Assembly: GCA_022820825.1 (NCBI GenBank)
Contig: JAJEEU010000043.1
Location: forward strand, 50,327-114,326
DNA length: 64,000 nt
From: Vicinamibacteria bacterium
GTDB lineage: Bacteria > Acidobacteriota > Vicinamibacteria > Vicinamibacterales > UBA8438
Direction: 5' to 3'
In this document: positions 35,027 to 43,537 of the stretch, piece by piece
Position numbering within the stretch: the stretch's first letter is position 1
Layout: every line of letters begins with the position of its first letter
Translations under genes and position numbers: made by a program
Notes under the pieces: model-generated
What the model saw: the letters and a program-made list of their open reading frames with translations, nothing else
What the model was told of the DNA's origin: nothing
The model's database searches: none

Positions 35027-36321
35027 CGGTCCGCTCCTCCCCCGCCCGCGGCCTGTGCGGCCGGCGCCGCAAGCTCGGCTTCGCGCGCCCGCAACTGCGT
35101 CGCAAGCTGGTGCAGGAACAGCCCGACATCGGTCACGATACCCACGGCCTGCGCCGAACCGCGGTCGCTCAGCTTGGTCACGACCGCCGGGTTGATGTCG
35201 ACGCAGACGGTGCGCACGTGCGACGCGAGCATGTTGCCCACGCCGATGCTGTGCAGCATGGTCGACAGCATGACGACCATGGAGACGCCCTCCAGCGCGC
35301 GCGCGTACTGCTCCTGCGCGGCAACCAGGTCCATTTCCGTGTCCACCAGGGGACCGTCGTCGCGGATGCTCCCCGCCAGGACGTAGGGAATGTCCCGCGT
35401 CACCAGCTCGTACATGACGCCCGAGCGCAGCACGCCGCGTTCGACCGCGGACCGCAGGCCGCCGGCCCGGTTGACGGTGTTGATGGCGCGCAGGTGGTTG
35501 CGGTGCCCTTCCTCCCGCGTCACGCCGGCGTCGAGGTCGACGCCCAGCGACGTGCCGAACAGCGCGTGCTCGACGTCGTGCACGGCAAGGGCGTTGCCCG
35601 CCAGTACGACATCGACGTAGCCGCGGCGGATCAGCTCACCGAAATACTCGCCGCCGCCGCTGTGCACGACGACCGGACCCGCCACGAATGCAATGCGGCC
35701 TCCGTCGGCCTTGACCTGGCGCAGCATCGCCACTACCTTCGAGGCGCTGACCTCGACCCGGCGCTCGCTCGAGACGTCGTTGGTCATGAACGCGAACCCG
35801 AGCCGGTCGCGCTCCTGGAACTCCGGCGATACGCGGATGCCGGCCACGCCGCAGACCACCGGATCGCCGCGCACCACGTCCCGCAGCTTCAGGCACGCGG
35901 CCTGTCCGTCGCGGACGACGATGACGGCGTCCATGCGCTGGCCGGCCACCGGCAGCCAGCGGCCGCCGCAGCGCACCAGCGTGCGGTGATTGGTCGTCGA
36001 GTAGAAGTCGTCGGGCACCACGCCGTCGGCATCGGCCGGCCGCAACGCGGCGTCCTGCGTCGGCCGCGCGTAGCAGCCGAGCGGCATCAGCTCTTCGAGG
36101 AGCCGGCGCAGCGTCCCGGTATCCGGCGCGGTGACCTTCAGCTCGAGCGAGGAAAATTCCTCGTTCGTGCGGCCCAGGTCGAAGCGCAGCACCTCGAACT
36201 TCGACTGCCGCTCGATGACCTTGTCCAGGATCGCGTTGAGGAGCCGGGAGTCGACGAGGTGCCCCTCGGCCTGCACGATTTCCGTGCGGGCGGCCGCGTC
36301 CTGCAGCTCGACCTCAGGCAT
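35023..36321 (-). CDS. TIGR00300-type ornithine cyclodeaminase / LOR-SDH domain protein
   Basis: 432 residues. The N-terminal Saccharop_dh_N-like (LOR/SDH) domain (about 10-100, 'IVQAEGHLVDSRLLNAILDK', 'LRFDLGRTNEEFSSLELKV') is joined to a Rossmann-like C-terminal region with 'IAFVAGPVVVHSGGGEYFGE', 'VDVVLAGNALAVHDVEHALF' and 'NTVNRAGGLRSAVERGVL'. This is the archaeal-type ornithine cyclodeaminase family, unrelated to mu-crystallin OCDs, and it lacks the arginine dihydrolase domain of cyanobacterial fusions. It is embedded in a Thr/Lys operon, overlapping thrC by 8 nt and lysC by 4 nt, so a role on an aspartate-family intermediate is possible. ATG 36321 is the best start. Confidence 0.8.
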   Translation of the reverse strand: MPEVELQDAAARTEIVQAEGHLVDSRLLNAILDKVIERQSKFEVLRFDLGRTNEEFSSLELKVTAPDTGTLRRLLEELMPLGCYARPTQDAALRPADADGVVPDDFYSTTNHRTLVRCGGRWLPVAGQRMDAVIVVRDGQAACLKLRDVVRGDPVVCGVAGIRVSPEFQERDRLGFAFMTNDVSSERRVEVSASKVVAMLRQVKADGGRIAFVAGPVVVHSGGGEYFGELIRRGYVDVVLAGNALAVHDVEHALFGTSLGVDLDAGVTREEGHRNHLRAINTVNRAGGLRSAVERGVLRSGVMYELVTRDIPYVLAGSIRDDGPLVDTEMDLVAAQEQYARALEGVSMVVMLSTMLHSIGVGNMLASHVRTVCVDINPAVVTKLSDRGSAQAVGIVTDVGLFLHQLATQLRAREAELAAPAAQAAGGGGADR

Positions 36322-37573
36322 CGCCAACCTGCTGGTGGACGTCGTGCCGGCCGGCCACGAACGCCTCGAACTCCGCGAGCGACCGTCCCAGGCGCACGGG
36401 AGGACGCAGGCCGCCGCCGACCGCATCCGCCGTCTTGTATCCGTTGCCGGTGATGCAGATCACCACCGACTCGTCGTGCGCGATGACGCCGTCGCGGATC
36501 AGGTGCATGGCCGCCGCCAGCGTCGTCCCGCCCGCAGGCTCGGTGAAGATGCCCTCGGTGCGGGCCAACAGCCCGACCGCGTCCAGGATCTCCGAATCCG
36601 TTGCGGTGGCGCCGCTGCCGCCCGTTTCGCGGACGGTACGCAGCACGTGGTAGCCGTCGGCCGGATTGCCGATGGCGATCGATTTCGCAATCGTGTCCGG
36701 CTTGACGGGCTCGGGGTGCTCGAGGCCTTCGCGCAGCGCGTGCACCACCGGCGCGCAGCCGGCGGCCTGCGCGGCGTGGATTCGCGGCAGCTCGCCGCCG
36801 ACGAGGCCGATGTCGCGCAGCTCCCGGAACCCCCGGCCGATGCGCGGCAGCAGCGTGCCGCCTGCCACCGGCGACACCAGGTGCCGCGGGAAGCGCCACC
36901 CGAGCTGCTCGACGACCTCGAAACCGAGCGTCTTCGCGCCCTCGGCGTAGTAGGCGCGCAGGTTGATGTTGGCGAAACCCCAGCCGTAGCGGTCGCCGAC
37001 CTGCGTGCACAGCCGGTTGACGTCGTCGTAGTTCCCTTCGATCGCCACGACGTGGGGGCCCGAGACGGCCGATCCCGTCACCTTGCCGGGTTCGAGGTCG
37101 TGCGGAATGAAGACGTAGCAGTGCAGGCCGAGACGCGCGGCATGGGCGGCCACGCTGTTACCCAGGTTGCCGGTCGATGCACAGCCGAAAATGGTCACGC
37201 CGAGCTCCACGGCGCGCGTCGCGGCAACCGAGACGACACGGTCCTTGTAAGAGAGCGTCGGGTGGTTGACCGAGTCGTCCTTGATGTACAGCTCGCGCAG
37301 ACCCAGCTCGCGGGCCAGGCGGTCCGCGCGAATCAGCGGCGTCCAGCCGGAGTGGAACCCGGTCCTGGGGCGGCCCTCGATCGGCAGCAGCTCCCGGTAG
37401 CGCCAGAGGTTCGGGGGCCGCGCCTCGATCAGCTCGCGCGTGACCGCGCCGCGGATGCCGTCGTAGTCGTACATCGCCTCCAGCGGGCCCAAGCACTTGT
37501 CGCAGACGTACAGGGCGGTCGCGGAGAACGGTTCGTGGCACAGCGAGCAGCGCAGGCCGGTGAAGAAGCTCAT
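36314..37573 (-). CDS. thrC: Threonine synthase
   Basis: 419 residues; fold-type II PLP enzyme converting O-phosphohomoserine to threonine. An N-terminal zinc-ribbon-like segment has paired cysteines ('LRCSLCHEPFSA', 'VCDKCLGPL'), as in the longer archaeal/plant-type enzymes. PLP lysine in 'PTLSYKDRVVSVAATRA'; phosphate loop 'CASTGNLGNSVAAHAARLG'. C-terminal 'AGGTTLAAAMHLIRDG' is also typical. ATG 37573 lies 13 nt after the hom stop; the open frame continues upstream through hom but is not coding there. Confidence 0.95.
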   Translation of the reverse strand: MSFFTGLRCSLCHEPFSATALYVCDKCLGPLEAMYDYDGIRGAVTRELIEARPPNLWRYRELLPIEGRPRTGFHSGWTPLIRADRLARELGLRELYIKDDSVNHPTLSYKDRVVSVAATRAVELGVTIFGCASTGNLGNSVAAHAARLGLHCYVFIPHDLEPGKVTGSAVSGPHVVAIEGNYDDVNRLCTQVGDRYGWGFANINLRAYYAEGAKTLGFEVVEQLGWRFPRHLVSPVAGGTLLPRIGRGFRELRDIGLVGGELPRIHAAQAAGCAPVVHALREGLEHPEPVKPDTIAKSIAIGNPADGYHVLRTVRETGGSGATATDSEILDAVGLLARTEGIFTEPAGGTTLAAAMHLIRDGVIAHDESVVICITGNGYKTADAVGGGLRPPVRLGRSLAEFEAFVAGRHDVHQQVGDA

Positions 37574-37586
37574 GGATTGGGGACCT

Positions 37587-38861
37587 CTAGGCGAGCACCG
37601 GCATCCACAGCGGCGGCCGCGCATGAAAGTCGAGCGCTGCGGCATCGCGCAGCGCCGCATTGACGATGCCGGAGTCGCAGGGGTCCAGCGTCATCACGAA
37701 CGCCAACTGCTGTTTCCGGCCTCCCGGGTCCTGGAGCACGGAGTCCAGGTTCAACCCGTGGCGCGCGAAGACACCCGCGAGCGCGGCGACGATTCCGGGC
37801 CGATCATTGACCATGAAGCGGACGTAGTGGGCGGACTCGAATGCCTCCGCGACCGGCACGGCGGCACCGTCCAGCAGGTTGTCCGCTCCCCCGGCGGGCG
37901 CCGCGGCAACCGCTTCGAGATCGGAAACCACCGCGACCGCCGTCGGATCGCCGCCGGCGCCGTGACCCGAGAAGGCGGTCTCGCCGCCCCGTTCTCCTTC
38001 GACGACCACGATGTTGCGGCTCCCGTTCACGCGCGCCAGCGCGGAGGAACGGGGCACCAGCATCGGCTGCACGCCGGCGCACACGCGGCCGTCCGCGCTG
38101 CGCTGGGCGCGCGACACCTGCCGGATGGTGCAGCCGAGCCGCCGGGCGTAGACGAAGTCGATGGCGTCGACGGTCGTAATCGTGTGCAGCGGAATGCTCT
38201 CCGGCGCAATCGGACACCGCAAGCCGACGGCCGACAGGATCGCCAGCTTGGCCTGTGCGTCCTGACCGTCCACGTCGGCGCTCGGGTCCGCCTCGGCGTA
38301 ACCCAGGTCCTGCGCTTCCCGCAGCGCGGCGTCGAACGCCACGCCGCCCGCTTCCATGCGCGTGAGGATGTAATTGCAGGTCCCGTTCAGGATTGCGAGA
38401 ACCCGGAACAGGCGGTCCCCGGCCAGGCCCTGCCGCAAGCCATGGATGATCGGAATGCCGCCCGCGACGGCCGCCTCGAAGCCGAGCTGCACCTCGTGCC
38501 GCCGCGCGAGCGCCGCGAGCTCGGCGCCGCCCTGGGCGATCACCTGCTTGTTGGCGGTCACGACCGACTTGCCCGCCTCCAGCGCGCGGCGGATCCAGTC
38601 GGTGGCCGGCTCCAGCCCGCCGATCAGCTCCACGACGATGTCGGCATCCGAGCCGAGCACGACGTCGATGTCCTCCGTCCACGTGACGCCGTCCGGCACC
38701 CAGTCGGCCTTCTTGCGGGCGATGCCGCGGTTGCAGATATGCGTGAGCTGCAGGCGGCGATGCGCACCGTTGCACAGGATGCGCGCCACGGCGCGTCCGA
38801 CCGTGCCGAAGCCGACCAGGGCGACCGAGAGCGCGGCGTTGTCGCCGGCGTTGCTGGTCAT
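37587..38861 (-). CDS. hom: Homoserine dehydrogenase
   Basis: 424 residues. NAD(P) fold 'VALVGFGTVGRAVARILC'; catalytic region 'VTANKQVIAQGG', 'GGIPIIHGLRQGLAGDRLF' and 'ILNGTCNYILTRME'; C-terminal ACT domain ('FMVNDRPGIVAALAGVFARH'), normally the threonine-feedback site. First structural gene of the operon, directly behind the attenuator. ATG 38861 is preferred; TTG 38879 would start six codons earlier but lies only a few nt past the terminator U-tract. No obvious Shine-Dalgarno is seen. Confidence 0.96.
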   Translation of the reverse strand: MTSNAGDNAALSVALVGFGTVGRAVARILCNGAHRRLQLTHICNRGIARKKADWVPDGVTWTEDIDVVLGSDADIVVELIGGLEPATDWIRRALEAGKSVVTANKQVIAQGGAELAALARRHEVQLGFEAAVAGGIPIIHGLRQGLAGDRLFRVLAILNGTCNYILTRMEAGGVAFDAALREAQDLGYAEADPSADVDGQDAQAKLAILSAVGLRCPIAPESIPLHTITTVDAIDFVYARRLGCTIRQVSRAQRSADGRVCAGVQPMLVPRSSALARVNGSRNIVVVEGERGGETAFSGHGAGGDPTAVAVVSDLEAVAAAPAGGADNLLDGAAVPVAEAFESAHYVRFMVNDRPGIVAALAGVFARHGLNLDSVLQDPGGRKQQLAFVMTLDPCDSGIVNAALRDAAALDFHARPPLWMPVLA

Positions 38862-38884
38862 CGGTGTGCAGTCCGTCAAATCAC

Positions 38885-38920
38885 AACAAAAAAGCCATCA
38901 CCCGTTTAGCGGATGATGGC
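38885..38920 (-). terminator. Attenuator: Rho-independent terminator ahead of hom
   Basis: In the minus-strand transcript an 11-bp stem (38910-38920 pairing with 38894-38904, one G-U pair) with a 5-nt loop CUAAA is followed by six U residues (38888-38893) and GUU. It lies 24 nt before the hom ATG, so it ends transcription before the operon unless disrupted. The 5' arm shares CAUCAUCC with an upstream competitor. Confidence 0.85.
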
Positions 38921-38956
38921 CTGCAGGAACCCGAGGCAATGCCTGCTACATCATCC
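38911..38956 (-). promoter_or_regulatory. Antiterminator segment of the thr attenuator
   Basis: GGAUGAUG at the leader-peptide stop (38949-38956) is exactly complementary to CAUCAUCC in the terminator 5' arm (38911-38918). Between them GCAGG and CCUGC can extend the same hairpin. Formation of this structure excludes the terminator. A ribosome finishing the leader at UGA (38951-38953) would cover GGAUGAUG and let the terminator form. Confidence 0.75.
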
Positions 38957-39040
38957 AGCGCGCGCGCCCGGCCGCATCGGGCCGGTCGTGCCCGTCAGCG
39001 TGGTAGTCGGCGTCTCGGTAGCGGCGTTGCCGGTGCGCAT
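38951..39040 (-). CDS. Threonine-operon leader peptide (29 aa)
   Basis: 29 codons from ATG 39040 to TGA 38951, too short for most gene callers. Nine codons are Thr (positions 3, 8, 10, 12, 13, 14, 16, 18, 19), with a 'TPTTTLTGTT' run. There are no Ile or Lys codons. GAGA/GAGG sequences lie upstream as a weak ribosome-binding site. The promoter is 32 bp upstream and the terminator 31 bp downstream. This is the architecture of a ribosome-mediated threonine attenuator like E. coli thrL, though without isoleucine control. The peptide itself probably has no function after synthesis. Confidence 0.82.
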   Translation of the reverse strand: MRTGNAATETPTTTLTGTTGPMRPGARAG

Positions 39041-39071
39041 GGACGTTGTCTCTGCCTCGAAACAAACCATA

Positions 39072-39101
39072 TGTATACAATCCCGCGCCGCGCCCAGTCA
39101 A
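39072..39101 (-). promoter_or_regulatory. Sigma-70-type promoter of the hom operon
   Basis: On the minus strand TTGACT (39096-39101), 18-bp spacer, TATACA (39072-39077). The predicted start is near 39065, 25 nt before the leader peptide ATG. The rest of the 38862-39163 gap holds only the leader and attenuator; no clear promoter for the divergent symporter was found. Confidence 0.7.
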
Positions 39102-39163
39102 ACCCCGCCACGCACGGCGCGTGTCAAAATACCACGCCCCGGCCAGCCCGCCGGTGACGAGGT

Positions 39164-40696
39164 ATGTCGTTCATCGACCTTGCCGTGGTCTGCGCGTACA
39201 TCGCGGGCGTCGTCTGGCTCGGCGCCCGCTGTGCGCGGCGGCAGCACGGCATCCGCGACTATTTCCTGACCGGTCGCCGCGTTCCGTGGTGGGCGCTGAT
39301 GGGTTCAATCGTGGCCACCGAGACCAGCACGGTCACGCTCATCAGCATCCCGGGTTACGCGTTCGGCGCCGACCTCACGTTCCTGCAGCTTGCGCTGGGT
39401 TACGCGGCGGCGCGCGTTGTCGTGGCCGGCGTCCTCCTGCCGGTGCTGTTTCGGGGGAACCTGCTCAGCGTCTACGAGCTCGTGAGCGGCAGGTTCGGAT
39501 TCGCCGCCGGCCGCGCCACCGCCGGCCTGTTCCTGGCGACACGCTCGCTCTCGGACGGGTTCCGGCTGTTCGCGACGGGCCTGGTGCTGGCGGCCGCGCT
39601 CTCGCTGACGCCGCTGGGTGGCGCCCTCGGCGGCGTGCTGGGGCCGGCCCTGGAGCCGGGAACGGCGCTGCTGGTCGTATCGATCGGCCTGATTGCGGCG
39701 ATCACCTTGCTGTACACGCTGCTCGGCGGCATGCTGGCCGTCGTCTGGACGGATGTCATCCAGCTCGTCGTGTACGTCGGTGGCGCGTGCGTCGCCGGGG
39801 TCATCCTGCTGGGGGAGATACCGGGCGGCTGGAGCGAGGTCGCCGCGCGCACCGGCGCCGCCGGGAAGCTGACGGTGTTCGACTTCGCGCTGGACCTGTC
39901 GCGCAGCTATACGTTCTGGTCCGGGTTCGTGGGCGGTGCGTTCATCACGGCGGCCACCCACGGCGCGGACCAGATGTTCGTCCAGCGCTACCTGTGCGGG
40001 CGCTCGCTGGCGGACGCCCGGCGCGCCCTCGTCGCCAGCGGCTTCGTCGTGCTGGTGCAGTTCGCGCTGTTCCTCGGCCTCGGGCTGCTGCTCTGGACGT
40101 ACTACACGGCGTATGCGCCCGACGCGCTGGGAGCGCTCTCCGTGGCCGGCGAGGTGCAGACCGACCGCGTGTTTCCAGCCTTCATCGCAACCCATCTGCC
40201 GGCGGGCCTGCGCGGACTGCTGCTGGCGGCAATCCTCGCGGCGGCAATGTCCACGCTGTCGTCGTCGCTCAACTCGTCGGCCGCGTCGACGCTCGGCGAC
40301 TTCTATCTGCCGCTCACCGGCCGGTCCCGATCGGAAGGGCACTATCTGCGCGCCGCCCGCCTGGCGACGGTCGGCTGGGGCGTCGTACAGTTGGCGGTCG
40401 CGCTCGCGGCCATACCGCTCTCGCGGCGCGTCATCGACGAGGTGCTGGGAATCCAGTCGTTCACCGGGGGGCTCATCCTCGGCTGCGCCTGCCTCTGCCT
40501 GCTGCGGCTGCGCGCCACGCCGGCGGCGCCGCTGGCCGGCATGGCGTGCGGCGCGGCCGTGCTGCTCGCCGCGCGTCTGGCCAGCGATATCTCGTGGCAG
40601 TGGTACGCGTTGATTGGATCGCTGGTCACCGTGGCGGCGGGCATGTTGGCGGCCCGCATGGCAGGCGCCGTGGCGGCGGACCGGGGGACGCGATGA
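39164..40696 (+). CDS. Sodium:solute symporter (SSS family)
   Basis: 510 residues with about 13 transmembrane helices and few charged segments. SSS signatures are 'DYFLTGRRVPWWALMGSIVA', 'YTLLGGMLAVVWTDVIQLVV' and the Na2-site helix 'MSTLSSSLNSSAASTLGDFY'. Substrate cannot be read from sequence; SSS members carry sugars, amino acids, nucleosides, sialic acid and others. The stop overlaps the serine hydrolase start (ATGA) and a second SSS gene follows, so the three probably serve one uptake pathway. Confidence 0.92.
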   Translation: MSFIDLAVVCAYIAGVVWLGARCARRQHGIRDYFLTGRRVPWWALMGSIVATETSTVTLISIPGYAFGADLTFLQLALGYAAARVVVAGVLLPVLFRGNLLSVYELVSGRFGFAAGRATAGLFLATRSLSDGFRLFATGLVLAAALSLTPLGGALGGVLGPALEPGTALLVVSIGLIAAITLLYTLLGGMLAVVWTDVIQLVVYVGGACVAGVILLGEIPGGWSEVAARTGAAGKLTVFDFALDLSRSYTFWSGFVGGAFITAATHGADQMFVQRYLCGRSLADARRALVASGFVVLVQFALFLGLGLLLWTYYTAYAPDALGALSVAGEVQTDRVFPAFIATHLPAGLRGLLLAAILAAAMSTLSSSLNSSAASTLGDFYLPLTGRSRSEGHYLRAARLATVGWGVVQLAVALAAIPLSRRVIDEVLGIQSFTGGLILGCACLCLLRLRATPAAPLAGMACGAAVLLAARLASDISWQWYALIGSLVTVAAGMLAARMAGAVAADRGTR

Positions 40697-41742
40697 GTGA
40701 TTTCGCCGCCGCGCGTGGGGTGCTGGAAGCAGGCGTTCGCGATGGCGCGTTCGCCGCCGCGGCCGTCGAGGCGGGCCGCTCGACGGGGCCCGTGTGGCAG
40801 GCTGCGTTCGGACGGGCCGGAGCCGCCGAGGATGCTCCGTCCACCTCCGGCGACACCGTGTTCGACCTTGCGTCCCTGACCAAGGTAATCGCGACGACCA
40901 CGCTGGCGATGCGCGCGGTCGACGAGCAGCGTCTCGATCTCGACGCGCCGCTGGGCGGCCGTCTCGCGTACTGGCGGGGGGAGGATCGGGCCTCCGTTAC
41001 CGTTGCCGATCTGCTCGCGCACGCGTCGGGACTGACGGCCCACCTGCCCTTTTTTCGCGACCACAGGGGAAGGCAGGAATTCGAATCCGCCATAACGGCG
41101 CTGCCGCTGGAGTACGCGCCGCGTACCGAATCGATCTACAGCGACCTCGGCTTCATCCTGCTCGGCTTCGTCCTTGAGGACGCTCTCGCAGCCCGGCTGG
41201 ACGCGGCCTTCGGCGAGGCCGTTGCTCGCCACGGCTGGGGCGAGTTGCGTTTCCGGCCGCCGCGCGACTGGCGGGACCGTACGGCGCCGACCGAGTTCGA
41301 TGCGTGGCGCGGCCGCCTGCTCCGGGGCGAGGTGCACGACGAGAATGCGTGGGCCCTGGGCGGCGTGGCCGGCCATGCCGGCCTGTTCGGCACCGCAGCC
41401 GCCGTGGGCCGCTTCGCCCGCACGGTCGCCGCCGGCTTTCAGGGCGAGCCGACAATCGCGGGGGCAGCGACCTTCGACCGTTTCATGACCCGCACCCCCG
41501 TGCCCGGCAGCTCGCGCGCGCTCGGCTGGGACACGATGCTGCCCACGTCGTCGTGCGGCAGGCGGATGTCCGGGCGCGCGGTCGGCCACACCGGCTTCAC
41601 GGGAACTTCGCTCTGGATCGATCCGGCGGCGGACGCATACGTCGTCCTGTTGACGAACCGCGTGTATCCGACGCGCACCAACGAGGCGATCCTGACCATC
41701 CGGCCCGCGCTGCACGATGCGGTCATGGAGGAGATGGCCTAG
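40693..41742 (+). CDS. Serine hydrolase, beta-lactamase class C / S12 fold
   Basis: 349 residues. Catalytic motifs: S61-L-T-K64 ('FDLASLTK'), Y149-S-D151 (the YxN position) and H299-T-G301 (the KTG position). No signal peptide is evident, so it is probably cytoplasmic, unlike true beta-lactamases and PBPs. Members include esterases, D-amino-acid peptidases and muropeptide-acting enzymes. It is sandwiched between and tightly coupled to two SSS transporters, which suggests processing of the imported substrate, perhaps a peptidoglycan fragment or ester. murQ, anmK and namZ, which would support peptidoglycan salvage, are not in the window. Confidence 0.85.
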   Translation: MSDFAAARGVLEAGVRDGAFAAAAVEAGRSTGPVWQAAFGRAGAAEDAPSTSGDTVFDLASLTKVIATTTLAMRAVDEQRLDLDAPLGGRLAYWRGEDRASVTVADLLAHASGLTAHLPFFRDHRGRQEFESAITALPLEYAPRTESIYSDLGFILLGFVLEDALAARLDAAFGEAVARHGWGELRFRPPRDWRDRTAPTEFDAWRGRLLRGEVHDENAWALGGVAGHAGLFGTAAAVGRFARTVAAGFQGEPTIAGAATFDRFMTRTPVPGSSRALGWDTMLPTSSCGRRMSGRAVGHTGFTGTSLWIDPAADAYVVLLTNRVYPTRTNEAILTIRPALHDAVMEEMA

Positions 41743-41744
41743 AC

Positions 41745-43481
41745 ATGCAGCTCTCGAGTCTCGACTGGGTCAGCTTCGCGGCCATCCTCGCGGCGCCGCT
41801 GGCTGTCGGCATCTTCTTCTACCGGCGCGCCGGGCGCAGCCTCCAGCAGTACTTCCTCGCGGGGCGGGATCTCCCGTGGTGGTTGTCGGGGACGTCCATG
41901 GTGGCCACGACGTTCGCCGCGGACACGCCCCTGGCGGTAACCGGCATCGTCGCCCTGAGCGGCATCGCGGGCAACTGGATCTGGTGGAACGCCGCGCTCG
42001 GGACGATGCTGACGGTGTTCTTCTTCGCGCGTCTCTGGCGGCGGGCCGGCATCACGACCGACGTCGAGTTCGCCGAGTTGCGCTACACGGGCCGGCCGGC
42101 GGCACTGCTGCGAGGACTGCGGGCGCTGTACCTCGGACTGCCGCTCAATTGCCTGATCATCGGCTGGGTCAACCTCGCGCTGGCCAAGGTGCTGGCGGTG
42201 ATGCTCGGCTGGGAGCGCATGACGGCCGTGTTCGTAGGGCTGGCGGCCGCCGGTGTCTACACCGCGCTCTCCGGACTGCGGGGCGTCGTGGTGAGCGACC
42301 TGTTCCTGTTCGTCGTCGCAACGGTCGGCGCCTGGGTCCTGGCGCTGTTCGTCCTGGCGGCGCCCGACGTGGGCGGGCTCGAGGGTCTGACCAGCCGGTT
42401 GCCGGAAGAGACGTTCCGGCTCCTGCCGCAGCTCGGCGCGGCGGCCGACGCGCCGCAGGCGTTCGCGCTGCCGCTGACGGCGTTCATCGCGTTCCTCGGC
42501 CTGCAGTGGTGGGCGAGCTGGTATCCCGGCCAGGAGCCGGGCGGCGGCGGCTATATCGCGCAACGGATGATGTCGTCCAGAGACGAGCGGCATGCACTGC
42601 TGGCAACCCTCTGGTTCGCCGTCGCCCACTACTGCCTGCGGCCCTGGCCGTGGATCATCGTGGCGCTGGCGGCGTTGGTGCTGTATCCCGACCTGGCGGA
42701 TCGGGAATCGGGCTATGCCCTGGCCATGCGCGACCACCTGCCGGCCGGCGTGCGGGGCCTGCTGGTGGGCAGCTTCTTCGCGGCGTACATGTCGACGGTG
42801 TCGACGCAGCTCAACTGGGGCACGTCGTACCTGATCAACGACGTCTACGGCCGGTTCGTGCACAGGACGGCCGGCCAGCGTGAGCTGGTGACGGCGGCGC
42901 GGCTCGCCACACTCCTGGTGATGCTGCTCAGCGGCTGGATCACCTTCTACCTCGACGACGTCCGCCAGGCGTGGGAGTTTGCCCTCGAGTCGGGCGCGGG
43001 CGTCGGGCTGGTCCTGATCCTGCGCTGGTACTGGTGGCGCGTCAACGCCGTCTCCGAGATAGCGGCGCTGGTGGCGGCGGCGGCTGGATTCCTCGGGCTG
43101 CGCCTGCTGACGACGATCGCCTTTCCCGAATCGCTGCTGTACCTCGTGCCCTGGACGACCGCGTGCTGGATCGCCGCCACCCTGCTGACGCCGGCGGAAC
43201 CCATGGCGCACCTGGCGGCGTTCTACCGGCGCGTGCGGCCGGCCGGGCCGGGCTGGGCGCCGGTGGCGGCGCGGGCCGGTCTCGCGCCGCAGGGCGGACT
43301 GCGCGCGCGCTTTGCGGACTGGGCGGCGGGCTCGCTGCTGGCGTACGGCCTGCTGTTCGGGGCCGGCGCGCTGCTGTTCGGTTCCCTCTTCAATTTCGCG
43401 TTGTGGGGAGCAACGGCGCTGGCCGGAGGCATGTGGTTGCGCCGCGCGCTGCGGCGGAGCGCAACTGCGGCTTCCCCGTGA
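41745..43481 (+). CDS. Second sodium:solute symporter (SSS family)
   Basis: 578 residues, about 13-15 transmembrane helices. Signatures are 'QQYFLAGRDLPWWLSGTSMV', 'YTALSGLRGVVVSDLFLFVV' and 'MSTVSTQLNWGTSYLINDVY'. It differs from the first symporter: aromatic-rich loops ('LQWWASWYPGQEPGGGG'), a longer C-terminal extension and the STQLNW variant of the Na+-site helix. The ATG is 2 nt past the hydrolase stop; the frame remains open upstream but is non-coding there. Substrate unknown. Confidence 0.9.
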   Translation: MQLSSLDWVSFAAILAAPLAVGIFFYRRAGRSLQQYFLAGRDLPWWLSGTSMVATTFAADTPLAVTGIVALSGIAGNWIWWNAALGTMLTVFFFARLWRRAGITTDVEFAELRYTGRPAALLRGLRALYLGLPLNCLIIGWVNLALAKVLAVMLGWERMTAVFVGLAAAGVYTALSGLRGVVVSDLFLFVVATVGAWVLALFVLAAPDVGGLEGLTSRLPEETFRLLPQLGAAADAPQAFALPLTAFIAFLGLQWWASWYPGQEPGGGGYIAQRMMSSRDERHALLATLWFAVAHYCLRPWPWIIVALAALVLYPDLADRESGYALAMRDHLPAGVRGLLVGSFFAAYMSTVSTQLNWGTSYLINDVYGRFVHRTAGQRELVTAARLATLLVMLLSGWITFYLDDVRQAWEFALESGAGVGLVLILRWYWWRVNAVSEIAALVAAAAGFLGLRLLTTIAFPESLLYLVPWTTACWIAATLLTPAEPMAHLAAFYRRVRPAGPGWAPVAARAGLAPQGGLRARFADWAAGSLLAYGLLFGAGALLFGSLFNFALWGATALAGGMWLRRALRRSATAASP

Positions 43482-43537
43482 AGCGCCGTTCTATGGTGTA
43501 ATGCATCCAGCCGTCGCGTTGCCGAAGGAGGCACTCC

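Noticed and set aside
40693..41742. Beta-lactamase resistance gene
   Set aside because: The S12/class C motifs are present, but there is no signal peptide and the gene is tied to two transporters, so antibiotic resistance is unlikely to be its role.
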